Of a stretch of 64,000 nt of DNA, positions 31,459 to 39,370 are shown one piece after another. A model generated the notes under the pieces. The model searched no databases. It was given only the letters and a program-made list of their open reading frames with translations, and was not told the origin of the DNA. Numbering within the stretch: position 1 is the first letter of the stretch; each line of letters opens with the position of its first letter. A program made the position numbers and the translations under genes. The stretch comes from Pseudomonas indica NBRC 103045 (GTDB lineage Bacteria > Pseudomonadota > Gammaproteobacteria > Pseudomonadales > Pseudomonadaceae): NCBI RefSeq assembly GCF_002091635.1, contig NZ_BDAC01000003.1, forward strand, positions 62,001 to 126,000, written 5' to 3'.

Positions 31459-32067
31459 ATGACCGACCCGACCGCCCTGCCCCCCTGCTCCGTGCTGCTG
31501 CTCGCCGGCGGTCGCGGGCAACGCATGGGAGGCCGCGACAAGGGCCTGCTGGAATGGCGCGGCGAACCGCTCATCGCCCACCTGCACCGCGTGGTGCGGC
31601 CGCTCACCGATGACCTGATCATTTCCTGCAACCGCAACCAGGCCCGTTATGCCGCCTATGCCGACCGCCTGGTGACGGATGCCGAGGAGGGCTTCCCCGG
31701 CCCGCTCGCCGGCATCCGTGCCGGCCTGGCGGCGGCGCGGCACGACACGCTGCTGGTGCTGCCCTGCGATGCGCCGAAGGTGGATGCCGACTTGCTGCTC
31801 GCCCTGCGTCAGGCGGCGGCCGCATACCCTGGGCGCCCCCTGATGCTGCGGCGTGGCGAGCAGTGGGAGCCGCTGTTCTGCGTGGTGCCGAAAATCCTCG
31901 TCGACGCCCTCGAACAGGCCTGGCAAAACGGCGAGCGCAGCCCGCGCCACATCTTCTTCGCCTTGGGCACCCAGGCCCTGGATTGCACCGTGGACGACCC
32001 GCGCCTGGCCAACCTCAACACGCCGGATTTGCTTTCCGATGAGGGTGAGATGGCCGCCGATCACTGA
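31459..32067 (+). CDS. mobA: Molybdenum cofactor guanylyltransferase
   Basis: The 202-residue protein starts with the nucleotidyltransferase motif [22 protein letters not shown], with the GTP-binding glycine loop and lysine, and has [14 protein letters not shown] for the metal-binding aspartate. It attaches GMP to molybdenum cofactor to make the bis-MGD form for DMSO-reductase-type enzymes. GGAG stands ahead of ATG 31459. It is divergent from moaB-moeA, giving a compact Moco locus. Confidence 0.95.
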   Translation: MTDPTALPPCSVLLLAGGRGQRMGGRDKGLLEWRGEPLIAHLHRVVRPLTDDLIISCNRNQARYAAYADRLVTDAEEGFPGPLAGIRAGLAAARHDTLLVLPCDAPKVDADLLLALRQAAAAYPGRPLMLRRGEQWEPLFCVVPKILVDALEQAWQNGERSPRHIFFALGTQALDCTVDDPRLANLNTPDLLSDEGEMAADH

Positions 32068-32132
32068 ACTTAAGCAGCAGATCTCCGTCTGATGTCGGTA
32101 CAGACGTACCTTTTTTACCTAGGAGAGTAGTG

Positions 32133-32354
32133 ATGATTCAACGGACCCTTCCCGCGTTCCTGGTCGCTCTGGGCCTTGTCGCACTGGCTGGCTGCTCCTC
32201 GCCGGCAGTGATCACCCTGAATGACGGCCGCGAGATTCAGACCGTCGATCAACCGGAGTACGACGAAGAGTCGGGCTTCTATGAGTTCGAGCAACTGGAC
32301 GGCAAGCGCGCCCGGGTCAACAAGGACCAGGTACGTACCGTCAAGGAACTCTGA
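32133..32354 (+). CDS. YgdI/YgdR-family small lipoprotein
   Basis: The 73-residue protein has a lipoprotein signal peptide with lipobox LAGC (cysteine at about residue 21) and a short SH3-like beta domain containing ITLNDGREIQTVDQPEYDEESGFYEFEQLDGKRARVNKDQV, the YgdI/YgdR pattern. AGGAG seven bases before ATG 32133 decides the start over the adjacent GTG. It is probably anchored in the outer membrane; function unknown. A hairpin terminator follows. Confidence 0.9.
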   Translation: MIQRTLPAFLVALGLVALAGCSSPAVITLNDGREIQTVDQPEYDEESGFYEFEQLDGKRARVNKDQVRTVKEL

Positions 32355-32377
32355 GGCGGTTTCTTTCCCAACCTGAA

Positions 32378-32408
32378 ACAGGGCCCGCTTCGGCGGGCTC
32401 TGTCGTTT
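32378..32408 (+). terminator. Probable terminator after the YgdI-like gene
   Basis: ACAGGGCCCGC and GCGGGCTCTGT (32378-32388, 32393-32403) form an 11-bp stem with one G-U pair and a TTCG tetraloop. The T-run behind is short (CGTTTCC), so termination may be partial. Confidence 0.65.
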
Positions 32409-32427
32409 CCCCGGATTGCGCTGGGGC

Positions 32428-32706
32428 TTATCCGGGCGACTTCGCTCCCTCTTCGAGACACGCTTGCATCGCCGCCTTGGCCATCTCGATCAAGTAGCCG
32501 CAGGCATGGCTCAGATGCTCGTTGTCAGCAGAGCTGGACGATTGAGCGACTAACGCTTCGGCAGCATCCAATAGATAGCAGGCACTTTCCAGAGCGACGG
32601 GCAAGGGAATTCCCGCCTGAACGGCGAATAACCGCTGTTCGCCATCGTTGCACGAATGGAAGGAAACAGAGCTAGTGACTAATGAATCGGCATGACTCGT
32701 ATGCAC
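32428..32706 (-). CDS. DUF3077 family protein
   Basis: The 92-residue protein has the DUF3077 pattern FHSCNDGEQRLFAVQAGIPLPVALESACYLLDAAEALV, a Pseudomonas-specific family of unknown function often present in several paralogous copies. A GTG at 32706 with AAGGAG seven bases ahead is the start. A structured untranslated leader precedes it. A REP-like dyad CCGGAT..ATCCGG (32411-32435) overlaps its stop codon. Confidence 0.8.
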   Translation of the reverse strand: MHTSHADSLVTSSVSFHSCNDGEQRLFAVQAGIPLPVALESACYLLDAAEALVAQSSSSADNEHLSHACGYLIEMAKAAMQACLEEGAKSPG

Positions 32707-32860
32707 GGTGAAACTCCTTGAGGAATCGGGAGACCACCACCGTCCACGGCCAAGTGGATGCAGGTGGCAGCTGTACGCGGGTTGGCCGACCGGGCCTCAA
32801 GGTTCCCGGCACACCCGTAGGTGTCCCGCGCACAGCCGCCATAACACGCATGCCGAGCAA
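32707..32860 (-). ncRNA. Structured 5' leader of the DUF3077 gene (candidate cis-acting or processed RNA)
   Basis: Read leftward, the 150 bases before the GTG contain a stem-loop ACACC-TACG-GGTGT (around 32815-32828), then CCGGG-AACCTTGAGG-CCCGG (around 32794-32813), then a C/G-rich stretch leading to CTCAAGGAG. I recall similar leaders before DUF3077-type genes in other Pseudomonas genomes, but cannot check that here. It does not match a riboswitch I know. Confidence 0.45.
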
Positions 32861-33138
32861 CAAAAAAGCGCCGACAAAGGTAATGGGGCGCTTATGCGCC
32901 TTGAGGTATTCGACCGGCCAAGGTCGGTCGCGGATTTTGCCGCGACGGCAGAACTATAGATTCTTTGAGAGGAGATGGGCAAGAAAGGAAGGACACTTAC
33001 GGATCGTTCCCACGCTCTGCGTGGGAATGCAGCCTCGGACGCTCCGCGTCCGTTGCAGTGAGCGGGACTCTCACGCAGGAGCGTGGTAACCATCAAAACA
33101 CGAAGCCGCACGAAATTGGCCGAGCCAACCCCAGAAAC
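32861..33138. repeat. Non-coding stretch with tandem hairpins and a triple-hairpin repeat
   Basis: No gene is visible. Present are CGACCG-N8-CGGTCG (32911-32930), CGCGG-N6-CCGCG (32929-32944), and, from about 33003, CCCACGCTCTGCGTGGG, GGACGCTCCGCGTCC and CACGCAGGAGCGTGG in succession. The last set resembles a dispersed Pseudomonas repeat that begins GTTCCCACGCTCTGCGTGGG. Confidence 0.6.
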
Positions 33139-33166
33139 GAAAAAACCCGCTCAAGGCGGGTTTTTC
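33139..33166 (-). terminator. Terminator behind tRNA-Pro
   Basis: CCCGC-TCAAG-GCGGG (33146-33160) is flanked by an A-run on the left and a T-run on the right, so it can terminate in both directions; leftward it lies about 45 bases after the tRNA 3' end. Confidence 0.85.
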
Positions 33167-33207
33167 GTTGGCTTCCGGTACAAGCGGGACAACCGGAAAC
33201 TCTGTGT

Positions 33208-33284
33208 TGGTCGGAGCGACTGGATTCGAACCAGCGACCTTCTCGTCCCGAACGAGACGCGCTACCAAGCTGCGCTACGCTCCG
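33208..33284 (-). tRNA. tRNA-Pro (anticodon CGG)
   Basis: The 77-base gene reads leftward from CGGAGCGTAGCGCAGC. It has an acceptor stem CGGAGCG / CGCTCCG with genomically encoded CCA, D-loop AGCTTGGTAGC, an anticodon arm TCTCG-TTCGGGA-CGAGA giving anticodon CGG, and the T-arm GTTCGAATC. It decodes CCG. In P. aeruginosa a tRNA-Pro is found in the same neighbourhood. Confidence 0.95.
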
Positions 33285-33401
33285 AAGATGGCGCGCATTG
33301 TACCGAAAAACTTTTGGTTCACAAGGGGTTAGCGAAAAGTTTTTTCTCGCTGCCGGAAAACGGCGCCCACCCTGCGCTCCCGGCGGCAGGTCGCGCGGTC
33401 T

Positions 33402-34151
33402 TCAGCAGTAACGTCGCACCGCGTCCGCCAGATCGGCAGCCAGGCCGGCGCCGGGCGCCCGGGCTTCGTCGCCCTCGCGGTATTTGCCGGTGCGCACCAG
33501 GCAGGCCTGGAGTCCGGCCTTTTGCGCACCCAGGACGTCGCCCTCGACGTCGTCGCCGATCATCAGGGCGTCCTGTGGGGCGACGCCGAGGGTGTGCAGG
33601 GCGCCGTTGAAAAAGTCCGCCGACGGCTTGCCGAGCACCAGCGCCTGGGTATCCGCCGCATATTCCAGCGCCCGGACGAAAGGTCCGGCGTCCAGCCGCA
33701 GCGCGCCACGACTGTGGAAATAGCGGTTGTCGCCCATGGCGATCAGCGGCGCACCTTCGATCAGCAGGTGAAAAGCGCGTTCGAGGTGGGCGTAATCGAA
33801 ACGCGACTCGGCGTCGCCGACCAGCACCGCGTTGGGTTGCGGCAGGTCGAGCAGGTCGGCGAACTCTTCTTCGAGATTCGGGTGGATCAGGCAGTAGGGC
33901 CGCAACCCGTGCGCCGCCAAGTAGCGGCGGGCGGCCTGCGGCGCGCTGAAAATCTGCCCGGGCGACAACCCGAACCCCATGCCGCTGAGCTGCCGGTGGA
34001 TTTCCGCCGCGGTCAGGCGCGAGGTGTTGGTCACCAGGCGCAGCGGGTAGCCCTTGTCACGTAGCTGGCGCACGGCTTCCACCGCGCCCGGCAACGGTCG
34101 GGCGTCCTCATAGAGCACGCCGCTGATGTCGAGCAGTATCGCCTTGGGCAT
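33402..34151 (-). CDS. HAD-superfamily phosphatase, LHPP/HDHD2-like
   Basis: The 249-residue protein starts MPKAILLDISGVLYED, the class IIA HAD motif in which the second Asp of DxD is replaced by Ser, as in LHPP and HDHD2. VTNTSRLTAAEIHRQL, VLGKPSADFF and MIGDDVEGDVLGAQKAGLQ give motifs II to IV. Members of this group hydrolyse phospho-histidine/lysine, pyrophosphate or small phosphates; the substrate here is unknown. It sits 117 bases left of the tRNA gene and follows a glutaredoxin-like gene. Confidence 0.88.
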   Translation of the reverse strand: MPKAILLDISGVLYEDARPLPGAVEAVRQLRDKGYPLRLVTNTSRLTAAEIHRQLSGMGFGLSPGQIFSAPQAARRYLAAHGLRPYCLIHPNLEEEFADLLDLPQPNAVLVGDAESRFDYAHLERAFHLLIEGAPLIAMGDNRYFHSRGALRLDAGPFVRALEYAADTQALVLGKPSADFFNGALHTLGVAPQDALMIGDDVEGDVLGAQKAGLQACLVRTGKYREGDEARAPGAGLAADLADAVRRYC

Positions 34152-34239
34152 GGCTTCGCCCCTCCTCTGTGCCCTTCAACAGCCATAGCACAGGCGGGGG
34201 AAACGCATCGGATCGGCGTTCGGAGCCGGACGAGTGGCT

Positions 34240-34476
34240 TCAACGCAAAAAGGAAACGACCTGCTCGGCCTCGAACGGCCAATCCAGCTCGGCACCGGTG
34301 TCGCAGCGGCGCAGCACCGGAATGCGCAGGCCGTAATCGTCGACCCAGGATTCGCGGTCGGCGATGTCCACCAGTTCGACCAGCAGGCCGTGCTCGACGA
34401 AGGGCATCAGGATGGCCTCGGCCTGTTCGCAGAGATGACAGCCAAGGGTACCGAACAGTTGGCATTCGGGAATCAT
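34240..34476 (-). CDS. Glutaredoxin-like protein (DUF836)
   Basis: The 78-residue protein has a thioredoxin-type fold with redox motif CHLC (LFGTLGCHLCEQAEAIL) and cis-proline segment GLRIPVL. It corresponds to the DUF836 glutaredoxin-like family, about 75-90 residues long. It may act as a small disulfide reductant; its partner is unknown. It precedes the HAD phosphatase gene with an 88-base gap in the same direction. Confidence 0.88.
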   Translation of the reverse strand: MIPECQLFGTLGCHLCEQAEAILMPFVEHGLLVELVDIADRESWVDDYGLRIPVLRRCDTGAELDWPFEAEQVVSFLR

Positions 34477-34524
34477 GGGTGCGCCTTGCCGGTGGTGGGA
34501 AGGCGCAGTCTAGCATGCCCTGGA

Positions 34525-35688
34525 TCAGGCTTCCGTCGGCGAGACCCCGCCCTCGGCGTCCAGCAGCCCCTGCAACCCATCCAGCAGGCGACCGTTGAGC
34601 CGCTCGGCCTTTTCCAGGCGCGGCAGGTCGAAACGTTCGTCGAGGCTGAAGCCACCCTTGAGCAGGTCCTTGAGCATCTGCTTGCCATCCTTAGCGAAGT
34701 CATCGGCCGTACGCAGGGCATCCAGCAGGCCCTGGGCGTAATCCAGCAACGCGCCGTTCACCGCGCTGGCGCTCCGTCCACCCTGCTGCGCCACCGTGGC
34801 ATAGGCATCGGTGGCCTGGCGTACGCTGGTCTGGGTCAGGCGCAGCGACATCGAAGCCAGTTGCTCGCCATCCAGTTCCAGGGCCATGGCACGGTCGAAG
34901 GCGCCAGTGAGGTCACCGGAATAGAAGCGATTGGACAGGTCCTGCACCTGGCCGAAGAGTTTCTCCAGGGCGGCCCGTTCGTCATCGTCCAACTCACCGT
35001 CGACCTGCACCTGCCAGCCGCCGATCTGCAGGCTGCCGGAGCGGCTGCTGGCAACCGTCGCCTGGCTGTCGCCGTCGCGGGCGATTGCAACGCCGGTCTG
35101 CGACCAGTTGGCCGAAGCCTGGGCGACGGAAATCCGCAGGCGATCGCCGTCGCGGGTGGTCACTTCCATATCGAAGGTTTCCGCCAGCGCGGAGAACCGC
35201 GAGCTATAGGCGGCGGCCGCACCGCTGCCGGTGGTGGCCGGCGTGGTGGATTCTGCCTGCTCGGGGTCATAGCGCTGGGTCAGATCGCTGAGGCCGTCCT
35301 GGATGCGTTTATAGGTGTCGTCGATATCGGTGGCGATCTTGCCGCTCAGCACACCCATGCCATCGAGAATCTTGCGCGCTTCATCGAAGCCCTTCTCGAC
35401 ACCCGAGCGGGCCTGGTCCAGCAGCTTGCGCAGTTCGGTGGTGTCGGAGCCGCTGGCTTCGGCGCTCTTCAGGCGCCCCTCGATGAAACCGAGGATGCGC
35501 GTGGCGACTTTCTCCGGCGTGTATTCGTCGGATTTGCCGTTGAGGGCGCCGGGCTCCAGGCCGAGCCGTTCGGCCAGGCGGTTGGCCAGCAGTTTCTGGG
35601 CGTCGTCGGCGTTGCGCACCGGGGTCTTGGCGTGCTGCGCCTGGGGGGTACGGGTGGCCGACGGGGTAAGCGTGGTAAGCGGTTTCAT
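34525..35688 (-). CDS. DUF5610 domain protein
   Basis: The 387-residue soluble protein begins MKPLTTLTPSATRTPQAQH and contains a helical domain (about 25-150; LANRLAERLGLEPGALNGKSDEYTPEKVATRILGFIEGRL) that I assign to DUF5610, followed by a C-terminal region with two-layer beta/alpha character and acidic helices. No signal peptide or membrane span is visible. Function is unknown. The internal ATG at 35688 is preferred since upstream sequence overlaps the divergent antiporter's leader and lacks homology. Confidence 0.75.
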   Translation of the reverse strand: MKPLTTLTPSATRTPQAQHAKTPVRNADDAQKLLANRLAERLGLEPGALNGKSDEYTPEKVATRILGFIEGRLKSAEASGSDTTELRKLLDQARSGVEKGFDEARKILDGMGVLSGKIATDIDDTYKRIQDGLSDLTQRYDPEQAESTTPATTGSGAAAAYSSRFSALAETFDMEVTTRDGDRLRISVAQASANWSQTGVAIARDGDSQATVASSRSGSLQIGGWQVQVDGELDDDERAALEKLFGQVQDLSNRFYSGDLTGAFDRAMALELDGEQLASMSLRLTQTSVRQATDAYATVAQQGGRSASAVNGALLDYAQGLLDALRTADDFAKDGKQMLKDLLKGGFSLDERFDLPRLEKAERLNGRLLDGLQGLLDAEGGVSPTEA

Positions 35689-35879
35689 CGCAGCGTACCT
35701 GGGGACGGGGTATCGACAAGGGTGGCGGCCGGCGGCGACGAAACTTGAGGGGTCGACGGCACAGCGACGACGAACGGACCACCGACTGCCCCGTCGACCG
35801 GTATCGAGCCCGCCTATCGCCGGCTGGACGCTGCCGTGGCGCTTCGGCATGCTCAGGTCAGTTTCCAGGGAGAACCCGC

Positions 35880-37844
35880 TTGTTCGTCAATCTCTTGATC
35901 ATTCTAGCCGCGTCGTTGCTGGTGATTGCGCTGTTCCGCCGCCTGCGCCTGCCGCCGGTGCTCGGCTATCTCTGCGTCGGCCTGCTGCTCGGCCCGTCGG
36001 CGCTGGCCTGGGTCGATTACGACCAGGACCTGCCGCACCTCGCCGAATTGGGCGTGGTATTCCTGCTGTTCACCCTCGGCCTGGAGTTCTCGCTGCCGCG
36101 CATGCTCGCCCTGCGGCGCGTGGTGTTTGGCCTCGGCAGCCTGCAGGTGCTGATCTGCGGCCTGGTGCTCGGCGGCCTGCTGGTGTTCGGCTTCGCGCTG
36201 CCGTGGGAAGTGGCGCTGCTGATCGGCTCGGGCCTGGCGCTGTCGTCCACCGCCATCGTCAGCAAGGAATTGGGCAGCCTCGGGGAAATCTTCAGCAACC
36301 ACGGCCAGAACGCCATCGGCGTGCTGCTGTTCCAGGACCTGGTCGCGGTGCTGTTGCTGACCCTGGTCCCGGTGTTCGCTGGCCAGGGCGGCGAGAGCTG
36401 GTACTGGGCGCTGCCCATCACCCTGGGCAAGACCGTGCTGCTGTTCATCGGCCTGCTGGTGGCCAGCCGCTGGCTGCTGCCCCGGCTGTTCCAGGAGGTA
36501 GCGGCGGCCCATTCTGCCGAGCTGTTCGTGATGCTGGCACTGGTGATCGTGCTGCTCACCGCCTGGCTGACCCACCTGCTCGGCCTGTCCATGGCGCTGG
36601 GCGCGTTCCTCGCCGGCATGCTGCTGGGGGAAAGCCATTACCGCCACCAGATCGAGGCGGACATCCGGCCGTTCCGCGACATTCTCCTCGGGCTGTTCTT
36701 CGTCAGCGTCGGCATGCTGATCGACATTCACTTGTTCGCCCGCCACGGCTGGCTGATTCTCGGCCTGACGCTCGCCCTGTTGCTGCTCAAAGGTGCGCTG
36801 GTGGCGTTGCTGGTGAAGCTGCGCGGGGATGACAACGAGACTGCCTGGCGCAGCGGCATCGCCCTGGCCCAAGGCGGTGAGTTCTGCTTCGCCCTGGTCG
36901 CCCAGGTGCAGCAGAACCGTCTGCTGGATGCCGACATCGGCGGCCTCCTGTTGGCCGCCACGTTCTGCTCGATGGCGGTCACGCCTCTGATGCTGCGCGC
37001 GGCGCCACGCCTGGCGGCGCATCTGCGCGCACGGCTGGGCGGCATGGAGAGCCAGGTGGAAGAAATCGCCGCGGCCAGCGCCGAACTGAGCGGCCACGTG
37101 GTGATCTGCGGCTATGGCCGGGTCGGCCAGTCGATCGGGCGCTTCCTGCATCGCGAGCGGCAGCCATTCATTGCCCTGGACGACGACCCGGTGCGCGTCC
37201 AGGAGGCCGCCGCCGGCGACGAGAGCGTGCACTACGGCGACTCGCGCCGTGGCGAGTTGCTCAGCGCGGTCGGTACCGAGCGGGCCCGTCTGCTGGTGGT
37301 GGCGGTGGACAAGGCCGACGTGGCGCTTGCCGTGGTCGAGCAGGCGCGGCGCTTGAGTGCGGACCTGCCGATCCTGGTGCGTACCCGCGACGACAGCCGG
37401 CTGAGCGACCTGCAGGCCGCCGGGGCGACCGAGGTGGTGCCGGAGCTGCTGGAGTCGAGCTTGATGCTGGCCTCCCACGCGCTGGTCATGCTCGGCCTGC
37501 CGGAACGTCACGTCCAGATGCGCGTCGATGAGGTGCGCCGCAGCCGCTACCGCCTGCTGCATGGCTTCTACCACGGTGCCCAGCCCAACCTGCTGGACGC
37601 CCAGGGCCGGCCGCGACTGTTGTTGCACGCGGTCAACCTGAGCGAAGACGCCTACGCCTGCGGCCATTCCCTGCCCGATCTGGAGCTGGAGAAACTCGGT
37701 GTCGAGATTCAGGCCGTGCGCCGGGACGGCCACGACATGCCGTTGGATGGGCAGGACTGCCTGAACGAAGGGGATGCGGTGTTGCTGTCCGGCCCGCTGG
37801 AAGCCATCGAGGCTTGCGAGGCGCGCCTGCTGGCGGGGCGCTGA
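35880..37844 (+). CDS. Monovalent cation:proton antiporter of the CPA2 family with RCK domain (KefB/YbaL-like)
   Basis: The 654-residue membrane protein has about 12 transmembrane helices (residues 1-380) with the motif LPPVLGYLCVGLLLGPSAL, a cytosolic TrkA-N domain with the Rossmann loop VVICGYGRVGQSIGRFL (about 405-425) and a TrkA-C domain at the end. Such proteins efflux K+ or other cations in exchange for protons; KefB/KefC are opened by glutathione adducts of electrophiles. The start is TTG at 35880 with AGGGAG eight bases ahead. It ends directly against the convergent TetR gene, which is divergent from a glutathione S-transferase gene. Confidence 0.9.
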   Translation: MFVNLLIILAASLLVIALFRRLRLPPVLGYLCVGLLLGPSALAWVDYDQDLPHLAELGVVFLLFTLGLEFSLPRMLALRRVVFGLGSLQVLICGLVLGGLLVFGFALPWEVALLIGSGLALSSTAIVSKELGSLGEIFSNHGQNAIGVLLFQDLVAVLLLTLVPVFAGQGGESWYWALPITLGKTVLLFIGLLVASRWLLPRLFQEVAAAHSAELFVMLALVIVLLTAWLTHLLGLSMALGAFLAGMLLGESHYRHQIEADIRPFRDILLGLFFVSVGMLIDIHLFARHGWLILGLTLALLLLKGALVALLVKLRGDDNETAWRSGIALAQGGEFCFALVAQVQQNRLLDADIGGLLLAATFCSMAVTPLMLRAAPRLAAHLRARLGGMESQVEEIAAASAELSGHVVICGYGRVGQSIGRFLHRERQPFIALDDDPVRVQEAAAGDESVHYGDSRRGELLSAVGTERARLLVVAVDKADVALAVVEQARRLSADLPILVRTRDDSRLSDLQAAGATEVVPELLESSLMLASHALVMLGLPERHVQMRVDEVRRSRYRLLHGFYHGAQPNLLDAQGRPRLLLHAVNLSEDAYACGHSLPDLELEKLGVEIQAVRRDGHDMPLDGQDCLNEGDAVLLSGPLEAIEACEARLLAGR

Positions 37845-38402
37845 TCAGACGCCGGCCGCCTGCAACAGCACCTCGGCGGCGGCCTTGGCTTCCTGCGCCT
37901 GGCCGCCAGGTCCTTCCATGTGGGCCATGGTGATCGCGCCCTCGACGAGGTATTGCAGTTGGCGCGCCAGCCGCGCCGGCTCGGGGGCTTCCAACTGCTC
38001 CAATTGCTCCCGCAGATGATCGCCGAAGAGCGCCTTATGCGCCGCCGCACGGCGATGCACCGGGTGGTTGCGGTCGTGGAATTCGGCCGACGCATTGATG
38101 AACAGGCAGCCGCAGAAATCCCCGCCGTGAATCATCGCGTGCAGCCCGTCGAAGGTACGCAGGATCGCCTCGCGCGGCCCGAAGCGCTCACGCGCCTCGC
38201 GCAGCCGCTCGACCATCTGCTGCGAGCGGTTTTCCAGTGCCGCCTCGATGAGTTCATCCTTGGATTTGAAGTGCTTGTACAGCGTCATCTTGGCCACGCC
38301 GGATTCGGCCAGGATCCGGTCGATGCCGGTAGCGTGGTAGCCCTCGCGCTTGAAAAGCTCCAACGCCGTATTGATCAGTTGATCGCGCTTGCTTGATGCC
38401 AT
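37845..38402 (-). CDS. TetR-family repressor
   Basis: The 185-residue protein has the TetR helix-turn-helix GIDRILAESGVAKMTLYKHFKSKDELI at about 26-52 and a helical C-terminal ligand domain with a cysteine pair (FCGCLF). TetR proteins with such cysteines often sense electrophiles, though this is not shown. It is divergent from the GST gene; the shared 134-base gap contains an inverted repeat placed inside the GST promoter. Its stop codon abuts that of the antiporter gene. Confidence 0.93.
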   Translation of the reverse strand: MASSKRDQLINTALELFKREGYHATGIDRILAESGVAKMTLYKHFKSKDELIEAALENRSQQMVERLREARERFGPREAILRTFDGLHAMIHGGDFCGCLFINASAEFHDRNHPVHRRAAAHKALFGDHLREQLEQLEAPEPARLARQLQYLVEGAITMAHMEGPGGQAQEAKAAAEVLLQAAGV

Positions 38403-38473
38403 GTCGGGCCTCCTCGGACAGCCATTATGCCCGTTGGCGGGCGACCGACTCCATGGATTGGCTGTCGTGTCAC

Positions 38474-38503
38474 TTGAAATATACAGACAGGTCTGTCTAT
38501 TAT
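38474..38503 (+). promoter_or_regulatory. Promoter of the glutathione S-transferase gene
   Basis: TTGAAA (38474-38479) and TATTAT (38498-38503) are spaced by 18 bases, giving a start about 27 bases before the GST ATG. The spacer holds the TetR operator candidate. Confidence 0.7.
38483..38496. promoter_or_regulatory. TetR operator candidate ACAGAC-AG-GTCTGT
   Basis: A perfect 6-bp inverted repeat with a two-base centre lies between the -35 and -10 of the GST promoter and 81 bases before the tetR start. Occupancy would block RNA polymerase directly. Confidence 0.7.
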
Positions 38504-38536
38504 CCAGTCGCACACCCCACAACAAGGAGTTTCACC

Positions 38537-39130
38537 ATGCGTCTCTATGACTTTCACCTGTCCGGCAACTGCTACAAGGTGCGCCTGTTCCTCAGCCTTA
38601 TCGGACAGGAAGCGGAGCAAGTCGAACTGAACCTGCGGGGCGGCGAACAGAAAACCCCGGAATTCCTCGCCATCAACCCGCGCGGCCAGGTGCCGGCCCT
38701 CGAAGACGGTGATTTCCGTATCGGCGACTCCCAGGCGATCCTGGTCTATCTCGCGGCTCGCTACGCTCCGGCCTGGGCGCCCGCCGATCCGCTCACCCAG
38801 GCGCGCATCGCCAGTTGGCTGAGCTTCGCCGCCAACGAGATGCAGAACGGCCCGGCGATGGCCCGGGTCGGCAAGCTGTTCGGCTATCCCATCGACGAGG
38901 CCAAGGTCCACGCCAAGGCGATCCAGGCACTGGAACTGCTCGACGCCCAACTGGCCCGTCACCCCTGGCTGGCGCAGACAGACGCCCCGAGCATCGCCGA
39001 CCTGGCGGTCTATCCCTACGCCGCGCTGGCCGGCGACGGCGGCCTCGACCTTGCGCCCTACACCCACCTGAATGCCTGGTTCACCCGCCTGCAAGCATTG
39101 CCGGGCTATATCGGCATGACCGGTCTCTGA
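38537..39130 (+). CDS. Glutathione S-transferase family protein
   Basis: The 197-residue protein has an N-terminal thioredoxin-like domain (MRLYDFHLSGNCYKVRLFLSLIG, with the cis-proline GQVPALEDGDFRIGDSQAI) and a helical C-terminal domain. It should conjugate glutathione to electrophiles. AAGGAG precedes ATG 38537 by eight bases. The TetR-controlled promoter suggests induction by a toxic substrate. Its TGA stop codon is also the left boundary of the inverted-repeat element that follows. Confidence 0.93.
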   Translation: MRLYDFHLSGNCYKVRLFLSLIGQEAEQVELNLRGGEQKTPEFLAINPRGQVPALEDGDFRIGDSQAILVYLAARYAPAWAPADPLTQARIASWLSFAANEMQNGPAMARVGKLFGYPIDEAKVHAKAIQALELLDAQLARHPWLAQTDAPSIADLAVYPYAALAGDGGLDLAPYTHLNAWFTRLQALPGYIGMTGL

Positions 39131-39315
39131 GAACCTGTTTACGATCTCGCGAGCTAGAGCCATGCAAGGCCTCGGCGGCCCCACAAAAACAGGCGAGGAA
39201 GCGGCTGGGGTCGCATTCGACTTTACGAGTTGTAAATGAGCATTCCGACCGGGCTGGCGATCCAGCCTGTTTTTAACGCAGCAGGGCCGACGCGCAGCAG
39301 ATCGTAAACAGGTTC
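39131..39315. mobile_element. MITE-like inverted-repeat element
   Basis: A 185-base non-coding segment is bounded by perfect 17-bp inverted repeats (GAACCTGTTTACGATCT at 39131 and its reverse complement ending at 39315), flanked on both sides by TGA, which could be a 3-bp target duplication (the left TGA is the GST stop). If the next base pair is counted, the repeat is 18 bp and there is no duplication. Inside lies a second inverted pair, AAAAACAGGC (39185) and GCCTGTTTTT (39265). No transposase frame is present. Confidence 0.65.
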
Positions 39316-39326
39316 TGAGCCCTTCC

Positions 39327-39352
39327 CGGGCCTCCACCCATGTGGAGGCCCG
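39327..39352 (+). terminator. Hairpin between the MITE-like element and the PNPOx-like gene
   Basis: CGGGCCTCCAC and GTGGAGGCCCG form a perfect 11-bp stem with a CCAT loop. The following TTCCCAGG is T-poor. It may be the old terminator of the GST gene, now displaced by the element. Confidence 0.5.
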
Positions 39353-39370
39353 TTCCCAGGAGCCTTGCCC

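Noticed and set aside
32680-33130. CRISPR-like array in the hairpin-rich stretch near tRNA-Pro
   Set aside because: The hairpins are different from each other and there are no equal-length spacers between identical repeats.
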